Notes under the pieces: model-generated
The model's database searches: none
Seen by the model: only the letters and a program-made list of their open reading frames with translations
What the model was told of the DNA's origin: nothing
Source: Rhodobacter sp.
Lineage (GTDB): Bacteria; Pseudomonadota; Alphaproteobacteria; Rhodobacterales; Rhodobacteraceae
Assembly: GCA_030065095.1 (NCBI GenBank)
Contig: JASJDP010000001.1
Location: 1-64,000 of the forward strand
DNA length: 64,000 nt
Direction: 5' to 3'
In this document: positions 27,571 through 35,618 of the stretch, piece after piece
How positions within the stretch are numbered: position 1 is the stretch's first letter
How the letters are laid out: each line of letters starts with the position of its first letter
Translations under genes and position numbers: made by a program

Positions 27571-28569
27571 TCAGAAGATCGACTTGAACTGGTCGATATT
27601 CGAGCTGTCATAGGTGAACGGGTCCGACATCGCGGCCGAATTGGTGTCGTCCAGCGTAACAGAGCCCATCCGGCCCATGGGAATCTCGGCGCCGGATGCA
27701 GCTTCGGCCCCATTTGCAATCGCATGCGCCAGCATGGTCGCGGAATACCCAAGGTCAATCGGGTTCCAGATCGCGAAACTCTTCGTGGCGCCTGAGTCCA
27801 CGCAGCCAGCCATTTCAGAGGGAAGCCCAAGACCTGTCACGTTGATCTCGCCGATCTTGCCGGCGTCGGTCACAGCCTGGCAAGAGGCGAGGATACCCAC
27901 TGTCGTCGGCGCGATAATTGCCTTCAGATCGGGGTAAGACGCCATCAGGCCCTGCGCTTCACGGTAGGACTTGTCGGACAGGTCGTCGCCGTACACCGTT
28001 GCGACAAGATTGACGCCTTCGTAGTTCGGCAAGAAGCCTTCCGCAGCCTCGATCCAGGCATTCTGGTTGGTCGCGGTGGCCGTCGCCGACAGGATCGCGA
28101 CGTCACCGCCGTCGGGCATATGATCGGCGGCAAGCTTGATGATCGTGTTCCCGATCAGCTCGGTTGACGATGGGTTCAGGTGCATCTGGCGGCCGCCTTC
28201 GGCTACGCCCGAGTCCCAGGAGATCACGGTGATGCCACGATCCATGGCCCGCTTTAGCGCCGGAACCAGCGCATCGGGGTCATTGGCCGAAATCGCAATG
28301 GCATCAACGCCCTGTGCGATCAGCGAATTGACGACCTCGATCTGGCCTTCCGCCGTGGTGTCGGTCGGACCGGTATAGATGATCTCGACATTGCCAAGCT
28401 CCGCGGCGGCCTCTTCGGCACCTTCGGCCGCAGCCTCGAAGAAGCCGATGCCGAGCGCCTTGACCACAAGCGCGATGCGCATGTTGTCCTGCGCCATGGC
28501 GGTTGAGCTCATGAGCCCGGCGGCGAGGCCGAGACCGGCGGCGAGCGAAGTGATTGTGCGACGTTTCAT
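27571..28569 (-). CDS. rhaS: Rhamnose ABC transporter substrate-binding protein
   Basis: The 332-residue periplasmic type-I binding protein starts with a signal peptide MKRRTITSLAAGLGLAAGLM ending near STAMA-QDN. Family features include VVNSLIAQGVDAIAISANDP and VISWDSGVAEGGRQ, as in RhaS/RbsB proteins. It is the first transporter gene after rhaR and precedes rhaT by 73 bp, a gap often used for a stabilising hairpin in such operons; none is obvious here. Confidence 0.9.
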   Translation of the reverse strand: MKRRTITSLAAGLGLAAGLMSSTAMAQDNMRIALVVKALGIGFFEAAAEGAEEAAAELGNVEIIYTGPTDTTAEGQIEVVNSLIAQGVDAIAISANDPDALVPALKRAMDRGITVISWDSGVAEGGRQMHLNPSSTELIGNTIIKLAADHMPDGGDVAILSATATATNQNAWIEAAEGFLPNYEGVNLVATVYGDDLSDKSYREAQGLMASYPDLKAIIAPTTVGILASCQAVTDAGKIGEINVTGLGLPSEMAGCVDSGATKSFAIWNPIDLGYSATMLAHAIANGAEAASGAEIPMGRMGSVTLDDTNSAAMSDPFTYDSSNIDQFKSIF

Positions 28570-28614
28570 GTGGTTTCCTCCCTTGAATGTCACATCATTG
28601 AAGTATGGGGCGAG

Positions 28615-29415
28615 TCACGAGGCCGCCTCTTCCTCTTGACCGGCGCTTGTAGCGACGATCAGCTTGACGTCCGCAGCCTCCAGCATCGCCGCAGCAGTGT
28701 CGGAGATGCCCTCGTCGGTGATGACGGTGGCGATGCGGCCCAGCGGGCAGAGAACCAAGCTAGAGCGCTCGGCGAATTTCGAACTGTCGACCAGCACGAC
28801 CAGCTCGTCGGCCTGACCGATCAGCTTCTGTTCAGCCTGAATAAGCAGCGGGTCGGCCTCCATCAAACCCAGCGGTCCGAGCCCCTTGGCCCCCATGAAC
28901 ATCCGCCGCGCATAGAAGTTGCGCGTAACGTCATTGTCGAAGGGGCTGAGAATGATGTTCTGCTCGCGATAGATTGCCCCGCCCGAAAGCATGATCGTGT
29001 TTTTCGAATGCTTCAGCAGATGCTCGGCGATGGGGAATGAATTGGTAAAGACCTGCAACCTTCGCGTGGCCAGCGGATGGACCATCTGGAAAGTCGTGGT
29101 GCCGCCGTTGATAATGATTGAATCGCCATCATCGCAAAGGTCCACCGCCGCTCTTGCAATCGCCTGTTTCTCGGCGATCCTGATCGTTTGGTTGACCGAA
29201 AAGGGCCGCCCGGCGAGGCCGACGAATTGCGGCGGGTTGATCGCCTCGGCGCCGCCTCGGACTTTGCGAAGTTTTTTCTGCATATGGAGGGTGGCAATGT
29301 CACGGCGGATCGTTGCCTCAGAGACTCCGGTAAGATTGCACAGATCCACGATGGTCGCGACCGGTCTGTCCTGCGCCGCGGACAGAATGATCCTGTGACG
29401 TTCCTTTTCGTGCAT
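28615..29415 (-). CDS. rhaR: DeoR-family regulator of rhamnose genes
   Basis: The 266-residue protein has the DeoR HTH (DLCNLTGVSEATIRRDIATLH, residues about 24-44) and the sensor domain with INGGTTTFQM (phosphosugar site) and ADELVVLVDSSKFAERS. DeoR proteins usually repress and are released by a phosphorylated intermediate. GGAGGG lies before ATG 29415. Its position at the head of the operon and divergent from rhaDI matches Rhizobium rhaR. Confidence 0.85.
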   Translation of the reverse strand: MHEKERHRIILSAAQDRPVATIVDLCNLTGVSEATIRRDIATLHMQKKLRKVRGGAEAINPPQFVGLAGRPFSVNQTIRIAEKQAIARAAVDLCDDGDSIIINGGTTTFQMVHPLATRRLQVFTNSFPIAEHLLKHSKNTIMLSGGAIYREQNIILSPFDNDVTRNFYARRMFMGAKGLGPLGLMEADPLLIQAEQKLIGQADELVVLVDSSKFAERSSLVLCPLGRIATVITDEGISDTAAAMLEAADVKLIVATSAGQEEEAAS

Positions 29416-29458
29416 CGCGCCCTCCCTGCTACAGAACGGTGCGCAGATTCGATCCAAC

Positions 29459-29531
29459 TGTCAATCATATTTTGTCAAATTCTGTCATACTGCGGTGCAG
29501 CATGATTGATAATGATTGTTTGTGATTGACA
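29459..29531. promoter_or_regulatory. Candidate RhaR operator region between rhaR and rhaD
   Basis: TGTCAATCA (29459-29467) and its exact inverse TGATTGACA (29523-29531) flank an AT-rich segment that also contains ATGATTG-type half sites (near 29502 and 29512) and two TGTCA half sites (near 29473 and 29483). Clusters of such repeats are typical of DeoR-family operators. It sits in the 187-bp gap shared by both transcription units. Confidence 0.55.
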
Positions 29532-29602
29532 TTCTGACGCATCCTCTGCAGCCTTTTGCTGGTAGCGGTCATGCTAGGGATGCGCTCGACTGGGAGGATG
29601 AC

Positions 29603-31705
29603 ATGCTGAAAACCGTCGAAAATCAGCTTCTTGAAAATCGCTGGGATGACGGCGCCACCGAGGGCAAGAGCGAATCGGAACTGCTTCTATACCGCTCTAA
29701 CATCTTGGGCGCCGACAAGAGGGTGACGAATTTCGGCGGCGGCAATACCTCGGCGAAAGTAATGGAAACCGACCCACTGACCGGTGGGGAGGTCGAGGTT
29801 CTCTGGGTCAAGGGTTCGGGCGGGGACATCGGGTCGATGAAGCTCGGCGGGTTCGCGACCCTCTACATGGACAAGCTGAACGCGCTCAAAGAGCTCTATC
29901 GCGGGGTGGAGTTTGAGGACGAGATGGTCGGCTACCTGCCGCATTGCACCTTCAACCTGAACCCGCGGGCGGCCTCCATCGACACCCCGCTGCATGCGTA
30001 TGTTCCGCGCAAGCACGTCGATCACGTCCACGCCGATGCGATCATTGCAATCGCCGCGTCGAAGAGCTCAAGAGAGCGGACGCAAGAGGTTTTCGGCGAG
30101 CGGATCGGCTGGTTGCCGTGGAAGCGTCCCGGGTACGAGCTGGGCCTTTGGCTGGAGAATTTCTGTCGCGAAAACCCGGATGCCGACGGTGTGGTTCTGG
30201 AAAGCCACGGGCTGTTCACATGGGGTGACACGGCAAAGGAGTGCTACGACTGCACGATCGACGTCATCAATGTGGCCACCGAATGGCTGGCCGCGCGCAC
30301 CGCAGATGTCCCGGCCTTCGGCGGCGCAAAGCATGAGAGCCTCTCCCCTGCCGACCGCCGTGCGATAGCGGCCCGTTTGATGCCGGCGATCCGCGGGTTT
30401 GTCAGCGGAAATCAGCATATGGTCGGACAATTCAACGACTCTGATACGGTTTTGGAGTTTGTAAACTCGAAGGACATGGAGCCTCTGGCGGCACTTGGCA
30501 CCTCTTGCCCCGACCATTTCCTGCGAACAAAGATCCGGCCTCTCGTAGTGGGTTTTGACCCGGCGCAAATCAACATTGACGAAGTTCTGGAGGGTCTCCC
30601 TGCCCAGGTCGCCGCCTATCGGGAGGAATACGCAAATTACTACGAGCGCTGCAAGCACGACAATTCGCCTGCCCTGCGCGACCCCAATGCGGTCGTTTAT
30701 CTGATCCCGGGCGTTGGCATGATCACCTTCGCAAAGGACAAAGCGACGGCGCGGATTTCGGGCGAGTTCTACGTCAATGCGATCAACGTCATGCGCGGGG
30801 CAAGCGCTGTAAGCGAGTACTGCGGGCTGCCAGAGCAGGAAGCCTTCGACATCGAATACTGGCTTTTGGAAGAGGCCAAGCTGCAGCGCATGCCGAAGCC
30901 CAAATCTTTGGCCGGTCGCGTGGCGCTGGTCACCGGTGGCGCAGGCGGTATCGGATCGGCGACGGCCGAACGCTATCTGGCCGAGGGCGCTTGTGTGATG
31001 TTGGCCGACATCAACGCCGACAACCTTTCAGCTGCTAAAGCCCTTCTGACCCAGAAGTTCGGTAAGGACGTAGTGCGATCCATTCTAATGGACGTCACGG
31101 ACGAGGCTGGAGTTGCACACGCGCTGGCTGAGACCGCCGTGGAATTCGGCGGCATCGACATTCTGGTCTCGAACGCAGGTATAGCGTCCTCTGCCCCGGT
31201 CGAGGACACTACGCTGGAACTTTGGAACCGGAACATGGACATCCTGTCTACGGGCTATTTCCTGGTCAGCCGAGAAGCGTTCAAGGTGATGCGCGTGCAG
31301 GACATGGGCGGATCGATCGTCTTTGTCGCCTCGAAGAACGGGCTGGCGGCGTCGCTGAATGCCTCGGCCTATTGCACGGCGAAGGCGTCGGAAATCCACC
31401 TCGCTCGATGTTTGGCGCTGGAAGGCGCAGAGGCGGGGATCAGGGTCAACGTGGTGAACCCCGATGCCGTGCTGCGTGGTTCGAAAATCTGGGAAGGCGA
31501 ATGGCTGGAACAGCGCGCCTCGACCTACGGTACGGACAAGGAGGGCCTGGAAGAGATGTATCGCAACCGCTCGATGCTGAAGCGTTCAGTTCTGCCGGAA
31601 GACATCGCCGAAGCCTGCTATTTCTTCGCGGCCGAGACCTCATCCAAGTCGACAGGCAACATCCTGAATGTCGATGCGGGCAACGTTCAGGCCTTCACGC
31701 GATAA
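29603..31705 (+). CDS. rhaD: Bifunctional rhamnulose-1-phosphate aldolase/alcohol dehydrogenase
   Basis: The 700-residue fusion has an N-terminal class II aldolase domain (residues about 20-400; HVDHVHADAIIAI and LESHGLFTWGDT give the zinc-site histidines) and a C-terminal SDR (about 435-700; TGGAGGIGSA, SNAGIASSAP, YCTAKASEIH). This fusion is the known RhaD of Rhizobium and Bacillus. It cleaves rhamnulose-1-phosphate to dihydroxyacetone phosphate and lactaldehyde and oxidises the latter. GGAGG sits before ATG 29603; an upstream in-frame start at 29516 is unlikely. Divergent from rhaR, 13 bp before rhaI. Confidence 0.9.
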   Translation: MLKTVENQLLENRWDDGATEGKSESELLLYRSNILGADKRVTNFGGGNTSAKVMETDPLTGGEVEVLWVKGSGGDIGSMKLGGFATLYMDKLNALKELYRGVEFEDEMVGYLPHCTFNLNPRAASIDTPLHAYVPRKHVDHVHADAIIAIAASKSSRERTQEVFGERIGWLPWKRPGYELGLWLENFCRENPDADGVVLESHGLFTWGDTAKECYDCTIDVINVATEWLAARTADVPAFGGAKHESLSPADRRAIAARLMPAIRGFVSGNQHMVGQFNDSDTVLEFVNSKDMEPLAALGTSCPDHFLRTKIRPLVVGFDPAQINIDEVLEGLPAQVAAYREEYANYYERCKHDNSPALRDPNAVVYLIPGVGMITFAKDKATARISGEFYVNAINVMRGASAVSEYCGLPEQEAFDIEYWLLEEAKLQRMPKPKSLAGRVALVTGGAGGIGSATAERYLAEGACVMLADINADNLSAAKALLTQKFGKDVVRSILMDVTDEAGVAHALAETAVEFGGIDILVSNAGIASSAPVEDTTLELWNRNMDILSTGYFLVSREAFKVMRVQDMGGSIVFVASKNGLAASLNASAYCTAKASEIHLARCLALEGAEAGIRVNVVNPDAVLRGSKIWEGEWLEQRASTYGTDKEGLEEMYRNRSMLKRSVLPEDIAEACYFFAAETSSKSTGNILNVDAGNVQAFTR

Positions 31706-31718
31706 AGGAGGCGAGGTC

Positions 31719-32948
31719 ATGGGATATGAGAGCGCCAAGGCCCAATTCGCCGATTGGGGTGTCGATACCGAGGCTGCCATCGAGCAGCTGAAAGGCATTC
31801 CGATCTCGGTCCATTGCTGGCAGGGCGACGACGTCGTCGGGTTCGAAAACCAAACCGGCACCTCCGGCGGCGGCATTCAGGCAACGGGCAACCACCCGGG
31901 CCGGGCGCGCAATCCGGATGAGCTGCGAGCCGATCTGGAATTCGCCTACTCGAAAATTCCCGGAAAGCACCGGCTGAACCTGCACGCCATGTACATGGAC
32001 ACCGACGAGGCACCCGACCGCGACGAAATCGAATTCCGTCATTTCACCCCATGGGTCGACTGGGCAAGAGATCAGGGCATTGGACTGGATTTCAACCCGA
32101 CCTTCTTTGCCCATGCAAAGGCCGACGATAACCTTACGCTATCCCACCCGGACCCGGGCATCCGCGAGTTTTGGATCGAACATGGGCGCCGCACGCGCGA
32201 CATAGCAGAAAAGATGGGGAAGGAACTGGGTTCGCCTGCGGTCAACAACATTTGGGTTCCCGATGGTTACAAGGATCTGCCGGTCGACCGTATGGCTGCG
32301 CGCGCGCGGCTGGAGGCCTCGCTGGACACTATGCTGGCCGAGGCGAAGGATGCCATGCTGGACGCGGTCGAAAGTAAGCTCTTCGGCATTGGGGTAGAAG
32401 CTTGCACCGTCGGCAGCCACGAATTCTACCTCGGTTACGCGATCCGCAAGGGGACACTCTTGTGTCTGGACATGGGGCACTTTCATCCCACGGAGAACAT
32501 CGCCGACAAACTTTCTGCTGTCGCCCTTTCGCTGCCCGAAATCCTTTTGCACGTCTCCCGGCCAATGAGATGGGATAGCGACCATGTGATTCTGTTAAAC
32601 GACGACATCCTTGCGATGGCGTACGAACTCGTGAGCGGCGACCTGCTGGGCAGGACGCACATAGGGCTAGACTTCTTCGACGCCACGATCAGTCGTACCG
32701 CCGCCTGGGTCATCGGAACGCGCAATATGCAAAAAGCGCTTTTGCAGGCGCTGCTGAAACCATGGGACCGCATGAGATCAGCGGAAGACGCGCTAGATTT
32801 CACCGCCCGGCTAGTGCTTACGGAAGAGTTGAAGGACCTTCCGTATGGCGCCGTGTGGAGTGAGTTCTGTGCAAGAAACAATGCGCCCACTGGCCAGGCG
32901 TTGATTGCGGATCTCGATGCATATCAAACATCTGTCACGGACCGCTGA
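31719..32948 (+). CDS. rhaI: L-rhamnose isomerase, RhaI type
   Basis: The 409-residue protein has the TIM-barrel motifs of rhamnose isomerases: GIPISVHCWQGDDVVGFE at the start, GIGVEACTVGSHEFYLGYA, LLCLDMGHFHPTENIADK (metal-binding Asp/His region) and HVSRPMRWDSDHVI. It converts rhamnose to rhamnulose for RhaK. AGGAGG precedes ATG 31719. Last gene of the rhaDI pair. Confidence 0.9.
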   Translation: MGYESAKAQFADWGVDTEAAIEQLKGIPISVHCWQGDDVVGFENQTGTSGGGIQATGNHPGRARNPDELRADLEFAYSKIPGKHRLNLHAMYMDTDEAPDRDEIEFRHFTPWVDWARDQGIGLDFNPTFFAHAKADDNLTLSHPDPGIREFWIEHGRRTRDIAEKMGKELGSPAVNNIWVPDGYKDLPVDRMAARARLEASLDTMLAEAKDAMLDAVESKLFGIGVEACTVGSHEFYLGYAIRKGTLLCLDMGHFHPTENIADKLSAVALSLPEILLHVSRPMRWDSDHVILLNDDILAMAYELVSGDLLGRTHIGLDFFDATISRTAAWVIGTRNMQKALLQALLKPWDRMRSAEDALDFTARLVLTEELKDLPYGAVWSEFCARNNAPTGQALIADLDAYQTSVTDR

Positions 32949-33107
32949 GGCAGGTCACTATTCCCAGGTGGTGCCAGGAACGAGCTACAACAGAGCAACT
33001 TGCGGTGCCTCTCGGTCTATTTTGGGTCCAGGATCGGTTATTGAGCCGATGTTATAGAGCGTCAGCTCACTCACCGGGAAGCGGCTGCCACACGCCCTGC
33101 CGCACAT

Positions 33108-33308
33108 TCATGTTCCGTCCTTGTTCCGTTCTAGGGCGATATTCGCAGCCCTGACGCGGGCCTTTTGCCGCTCCGCGCCTGTGCAGAACTGCACCATTCT
33201 GTGGGTCTTGTGCCCGGTGATCGCCATCTTCTGATCGTCATCGAGATCGACACGGGCCAGCTCTGCCGTGACGGTATCCTGGCGCGCGCGGCAGGGGGCC
33301 GTCGCCAA
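33108..33308 (-). pseudogene. Integrase C-terminal remnant
   Basis: The frame reads ARVDLDDDQKMAITGHKTHRMVQFCTGAERQKARVRAA, recognisable as the end of a site-specific tyrosine recombinase around the conserved GHKT motif. Where the nucleophilic Tyr normally follows (MVxxYT) the sequence has MVQFCT, so it lacks the catalytic Tyr. The rest of the gene is missing upstream. It lies tail to tail with terminase pieces, so this is prophage debris. Confidence 0.55.
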
Positions 33309-33426
33309 CCTGCGCCAGCTGGGCGTGTGCTTCGGCTTGACGCCGGTCGATGACCGCCGCCTGGCGGGAAGCCGGCCGGGCGACCTGCTGGCGCTGCTGG
33401 AAAGGCAGCTGGATGGAACCGATTGA
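33284..33426 (+). pseudogene. Phage terminase small-subunit C-terminal fragment
   Basis: In the frame ending at TGA 33424, the translation is ARQGAVANLRQLGVCFGLTP, then DDRRLAGSRPGDLLALLERQ. It matches the end of P27-type small terminases, where an NLRQLG-HFGLTP segment precedes the C-terminus. No start or N-terminal part is present; it joins the integrase relic near 33280. Confidence 0.5.
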
Positions 33427-33530
33427 CCACCTGGTCAGCCGCTACGCCCTGGACATTGTGGCGGGTGATGAGATCGCGGGCGACCTCGCGCGGCTTGCCT
33501 GCGAGCGCTACCTGCTGGATCACTCACCAA
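33413..33530 (+). pseudogene. Phage terminase large-subunit N-terminal fragment
   Basis: From ATG 33413 the frame gives HLVSRYALDIVAGDEIAGDL, then ARLACERYLLD. This corresponds to the first 30-40 residues of large terminases (YARDVVAGRIVAG-like). After about 33525 similarity ends, and no Walker motifs follow before the stop at 33599-33601. Order small-large is the standard phage order, supporting both fragments. Confidence 0.5.
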
Positions 33531-33588
33531 ATCAACGCGAGCTTGGTCTATATGGCGTTGTCCGGTGGAAACAGAAGGGAGTGCCACA

Positions 33589-34452
33589 ATGGGGGACATG
33601 AACGGCAAGGTCTGTTTGATCACCGGCGCAACGTCTGGCATTGGCCGTGCGACGGCGACAGGCTTGGCCGAGCGCGGCGCGCGCATTCTCCTGATCGCCC
33701 GCAATGAGGCGCGCGGTGAGGCGGCGCGTCAGGCGATATGTGCGCGCTGCGGGCGCGACGATGCAGTGCGTGTTCTCATCGCCGATCTGGCATCTCTGAC
33801 AGCCATCCGCAAGGTGGCCCATGAGGTGCTAGAGAGTGAGCGGCGACTGGATGTGTTCGTGCACAGCGCAGGCGTCGTTCCGTGGGAACGGCGTGAAAGC
33901 GAGGACGGGATCGAGCTTGCGTTCGCCGTTGCCTATCTGAGCTGCTTTTTGCTCGTGAACCTACTACTCGAGCGACTAAAGGAGAGTGCGCCAGCGCGCA
34001 TCGTCATCGTGACGGGCGACTACCAGCGCCAGGCGTCGTTGAAGGGGCGGCTCAACCCTGATGATCTCAACTGCGTGAATGATTACTCGGCGACACGAGC
34101 GGGTGGGCAGGAAACCCTGGCCAAGGTGCTCTTCACCGTGGAACTTGCCCACCGTCTCGAAGGCAGCGGGGTGACAGCCAATTGCCTGCATCCGGGCGCC
34201 GTGCGCACAAATCTGATGCGCAATGCCAAGTGGTACGTCCGCGCGTTGTTCGCGCTGGGCAGGCCCTTCCTTCGCTCGCCGGAGCGTGCCGCACGCACGC
34301 CCATCTTTCTGGCGGCCGACCCCAAAGCCGCCTTGCTAAACGGCCAGTATGTGATCGATGAAACGCTGCGTGATCCAAACCCTGAAGCTCGTGATGCCAC
34401 GATGCGTGCGCAACTCTGGGAGGTCAGCGCGACGATGTGCGGACTGGCGTGA
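33589..34452 (+). CDS. Retinol-dehydrogenase-like SDR lacking catalytic residues
   Basis: The 287-residue protein keeps the SDR cofactor motif TGATSGIGRATA and HSAGVVPW. Of the catalytic triad, Ser is replaced in RIVIVTGDYQRQ, and the YxxxK segment, expected as AYGQSKLANVLF, reads AGGQETLAKVLF, so Tyr and Lys are both gone. The rest of the fold (TANCLHPGAVRTNL) is well preserved and the frame is open. It may bind NAD(P) without classical catalysis, or be decaying. GGAG lies upstream of ATG 33589. It borders prophage debris. Confidence 0.75.
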   Translation: MGDMNGKVCLITGATSGIGRATATGLAERGARILLIARNEARGEAARQAICARCGRDDAVRVLIADLASLTAIRKVAHEVLESERRLDVFVHSAGVVPWERRESEDGIELAFAVAYLSCFLLVNLLLERLKESAPARIVIVTGDYQRQASLKGRLNPDDLNCVNDYSATRAGGQETLAKVLFTVELAHRLEGSGVTANCLHPGAVRTNLMRNAKWYVRALFALGRPFLRSPERAARTPIFLAADPKAALLNGQYVIDETLRDPNPEARDATMRAQLWEVSATMCGLA

Positions 34453-34556
34453 TCGTTTTCCTCAAGCCGGCGAACGTGAAATCTTCCTATTGAGAGTAGG
34501 TCGATTGATCGTGTCGAGATCGGGTTCAAGTAACGTCCGATCCCGCAAAATCAGGC

Positions 34557-35378
34557 CTAGGCGACAACTCCAAGGACGATCATCAGCAACACGACATAGA
34601 AGACCGCATTGAAGATCGTGTGCATGATGATCACCAGCCACATGTTCTTGGTCTTCTGGAAAAGGAACGACAGGATAAACGCTTGCGGCAGGCCGGAGAT
34701 CAAGAACCAGGGGTAGAACGGCAGGTGAAACAAATACCACATGAAGCCATGAACAAGCCAAGTCCGTTCGCCATACACGAGCTCCTGGCGAGGCCAAATC
34801 ACTCCACGCCATAGCAGCTCCTCACCGATGATGTTGAAGATGAAGAGAACCACGATCGCCACGACCCAGGGCCAGTAGCCAGCCGCGTCTGGCCCCATCC
34901 AGGCGATGGAGCTGTCGATCAGCGAGTCTGTTGCGCCTCCGGGGACCTGGAGCGGGTGAAAGACGTCCCCAGGCTGGAACCACGATGAGAGATTGACGAA
35001 CCAGGACTGCGTGGGACTTGCCAAAACCGTCGCGGCGAATGCCAGGACCGTCAGGCCAATCATAAGTGCGAAGTGACGTGCTCCGAAGCGTTGAAAGCCG
35101 AGGCGCCTTGACAGGGACGCCCACCCTTGTGGATTGCCTTCTTTCTTCAGCATTACGAAGGCCAGCGGCAAAAAGGGTAGCAATCCGAGTATGAAGCCGG
35201 CCAAATATGCACTGAATTGGTGCATGCCGCGGTCATCCAGAAAAGGTATGAAGCTGTAGATGCAGACGCGAAGCCAGACCCCGAGGCCAAGAAAGATCGC
35301 TAGAGCGTGCAAGAAAGACAGTGGCCTAAGGTGCATGGTGCCCTCGCCGCGTTCGGTCGATATTCGGTTGGCAGTCAT
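34557..35378 (-). CDS. CPBP family intramembrane metalloprotease
   Basis: The 273-residue membrane protein has the CPBP (Abi/CAAX-like) signature: IIGEELLWRGVIWP (EExxxR), WYLFHLPFY (second His region), and IIMHTIFNAVF (third). About eight hydrophobic helices are visible. AGGAGG stands seven bases before ATG 35378, favouring this start over MHLRPL at 35336. CPBP proteins process prenylated or bacteriocin-like substrates; the substrate here is unknown. Confidence 0.85.
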   Translation of the reverse strand: MTANRISTERGEGTMHLRPLSFLHALAIFLGLGVWLRVCIYSFIPFLDDRGMHQFSAYLAGFILGLLPFLPLAFVMLKKEGNPQGWASLSRRLGFQRFGARHFALMIGLTVLAFAATVLASPTQSWFVNLSSWFQPGDVFHPLQVPGGATDSLIDSSIAWMGPDAAGYWPWVVAIVVLFIFNIIGEELLWRGVIWPRQELVYGERTWLVHGFMWYLFHLPFYPWFLISGLPQAFILSFLFQKTKNMWLVIIMHTIFNAVFYVVLLMIVLGVVA

Positions 35379-35618
35379 TGCGACCTCCTGTGCCTCGTCA
35401 TCAACGCGCCGCGCCAAGGCGCTGATGGTGCCCTTTCTGGGTCTGCTACATTGTGGCCCTGTTTTGAGAAGATCCTTAATCGCTTTGACACTGGCTTTAC
35501 TCGCTGAATTCCTTCCCAGGAATTTCTTGAAGAAGGATTTTGACAGCTCTTACGGGCGTGGCATTCAGAAAGCTTGATTAGATCGAGTTTTCTGAATGCA
35601 TCGATCTTGCTGAGGCGC

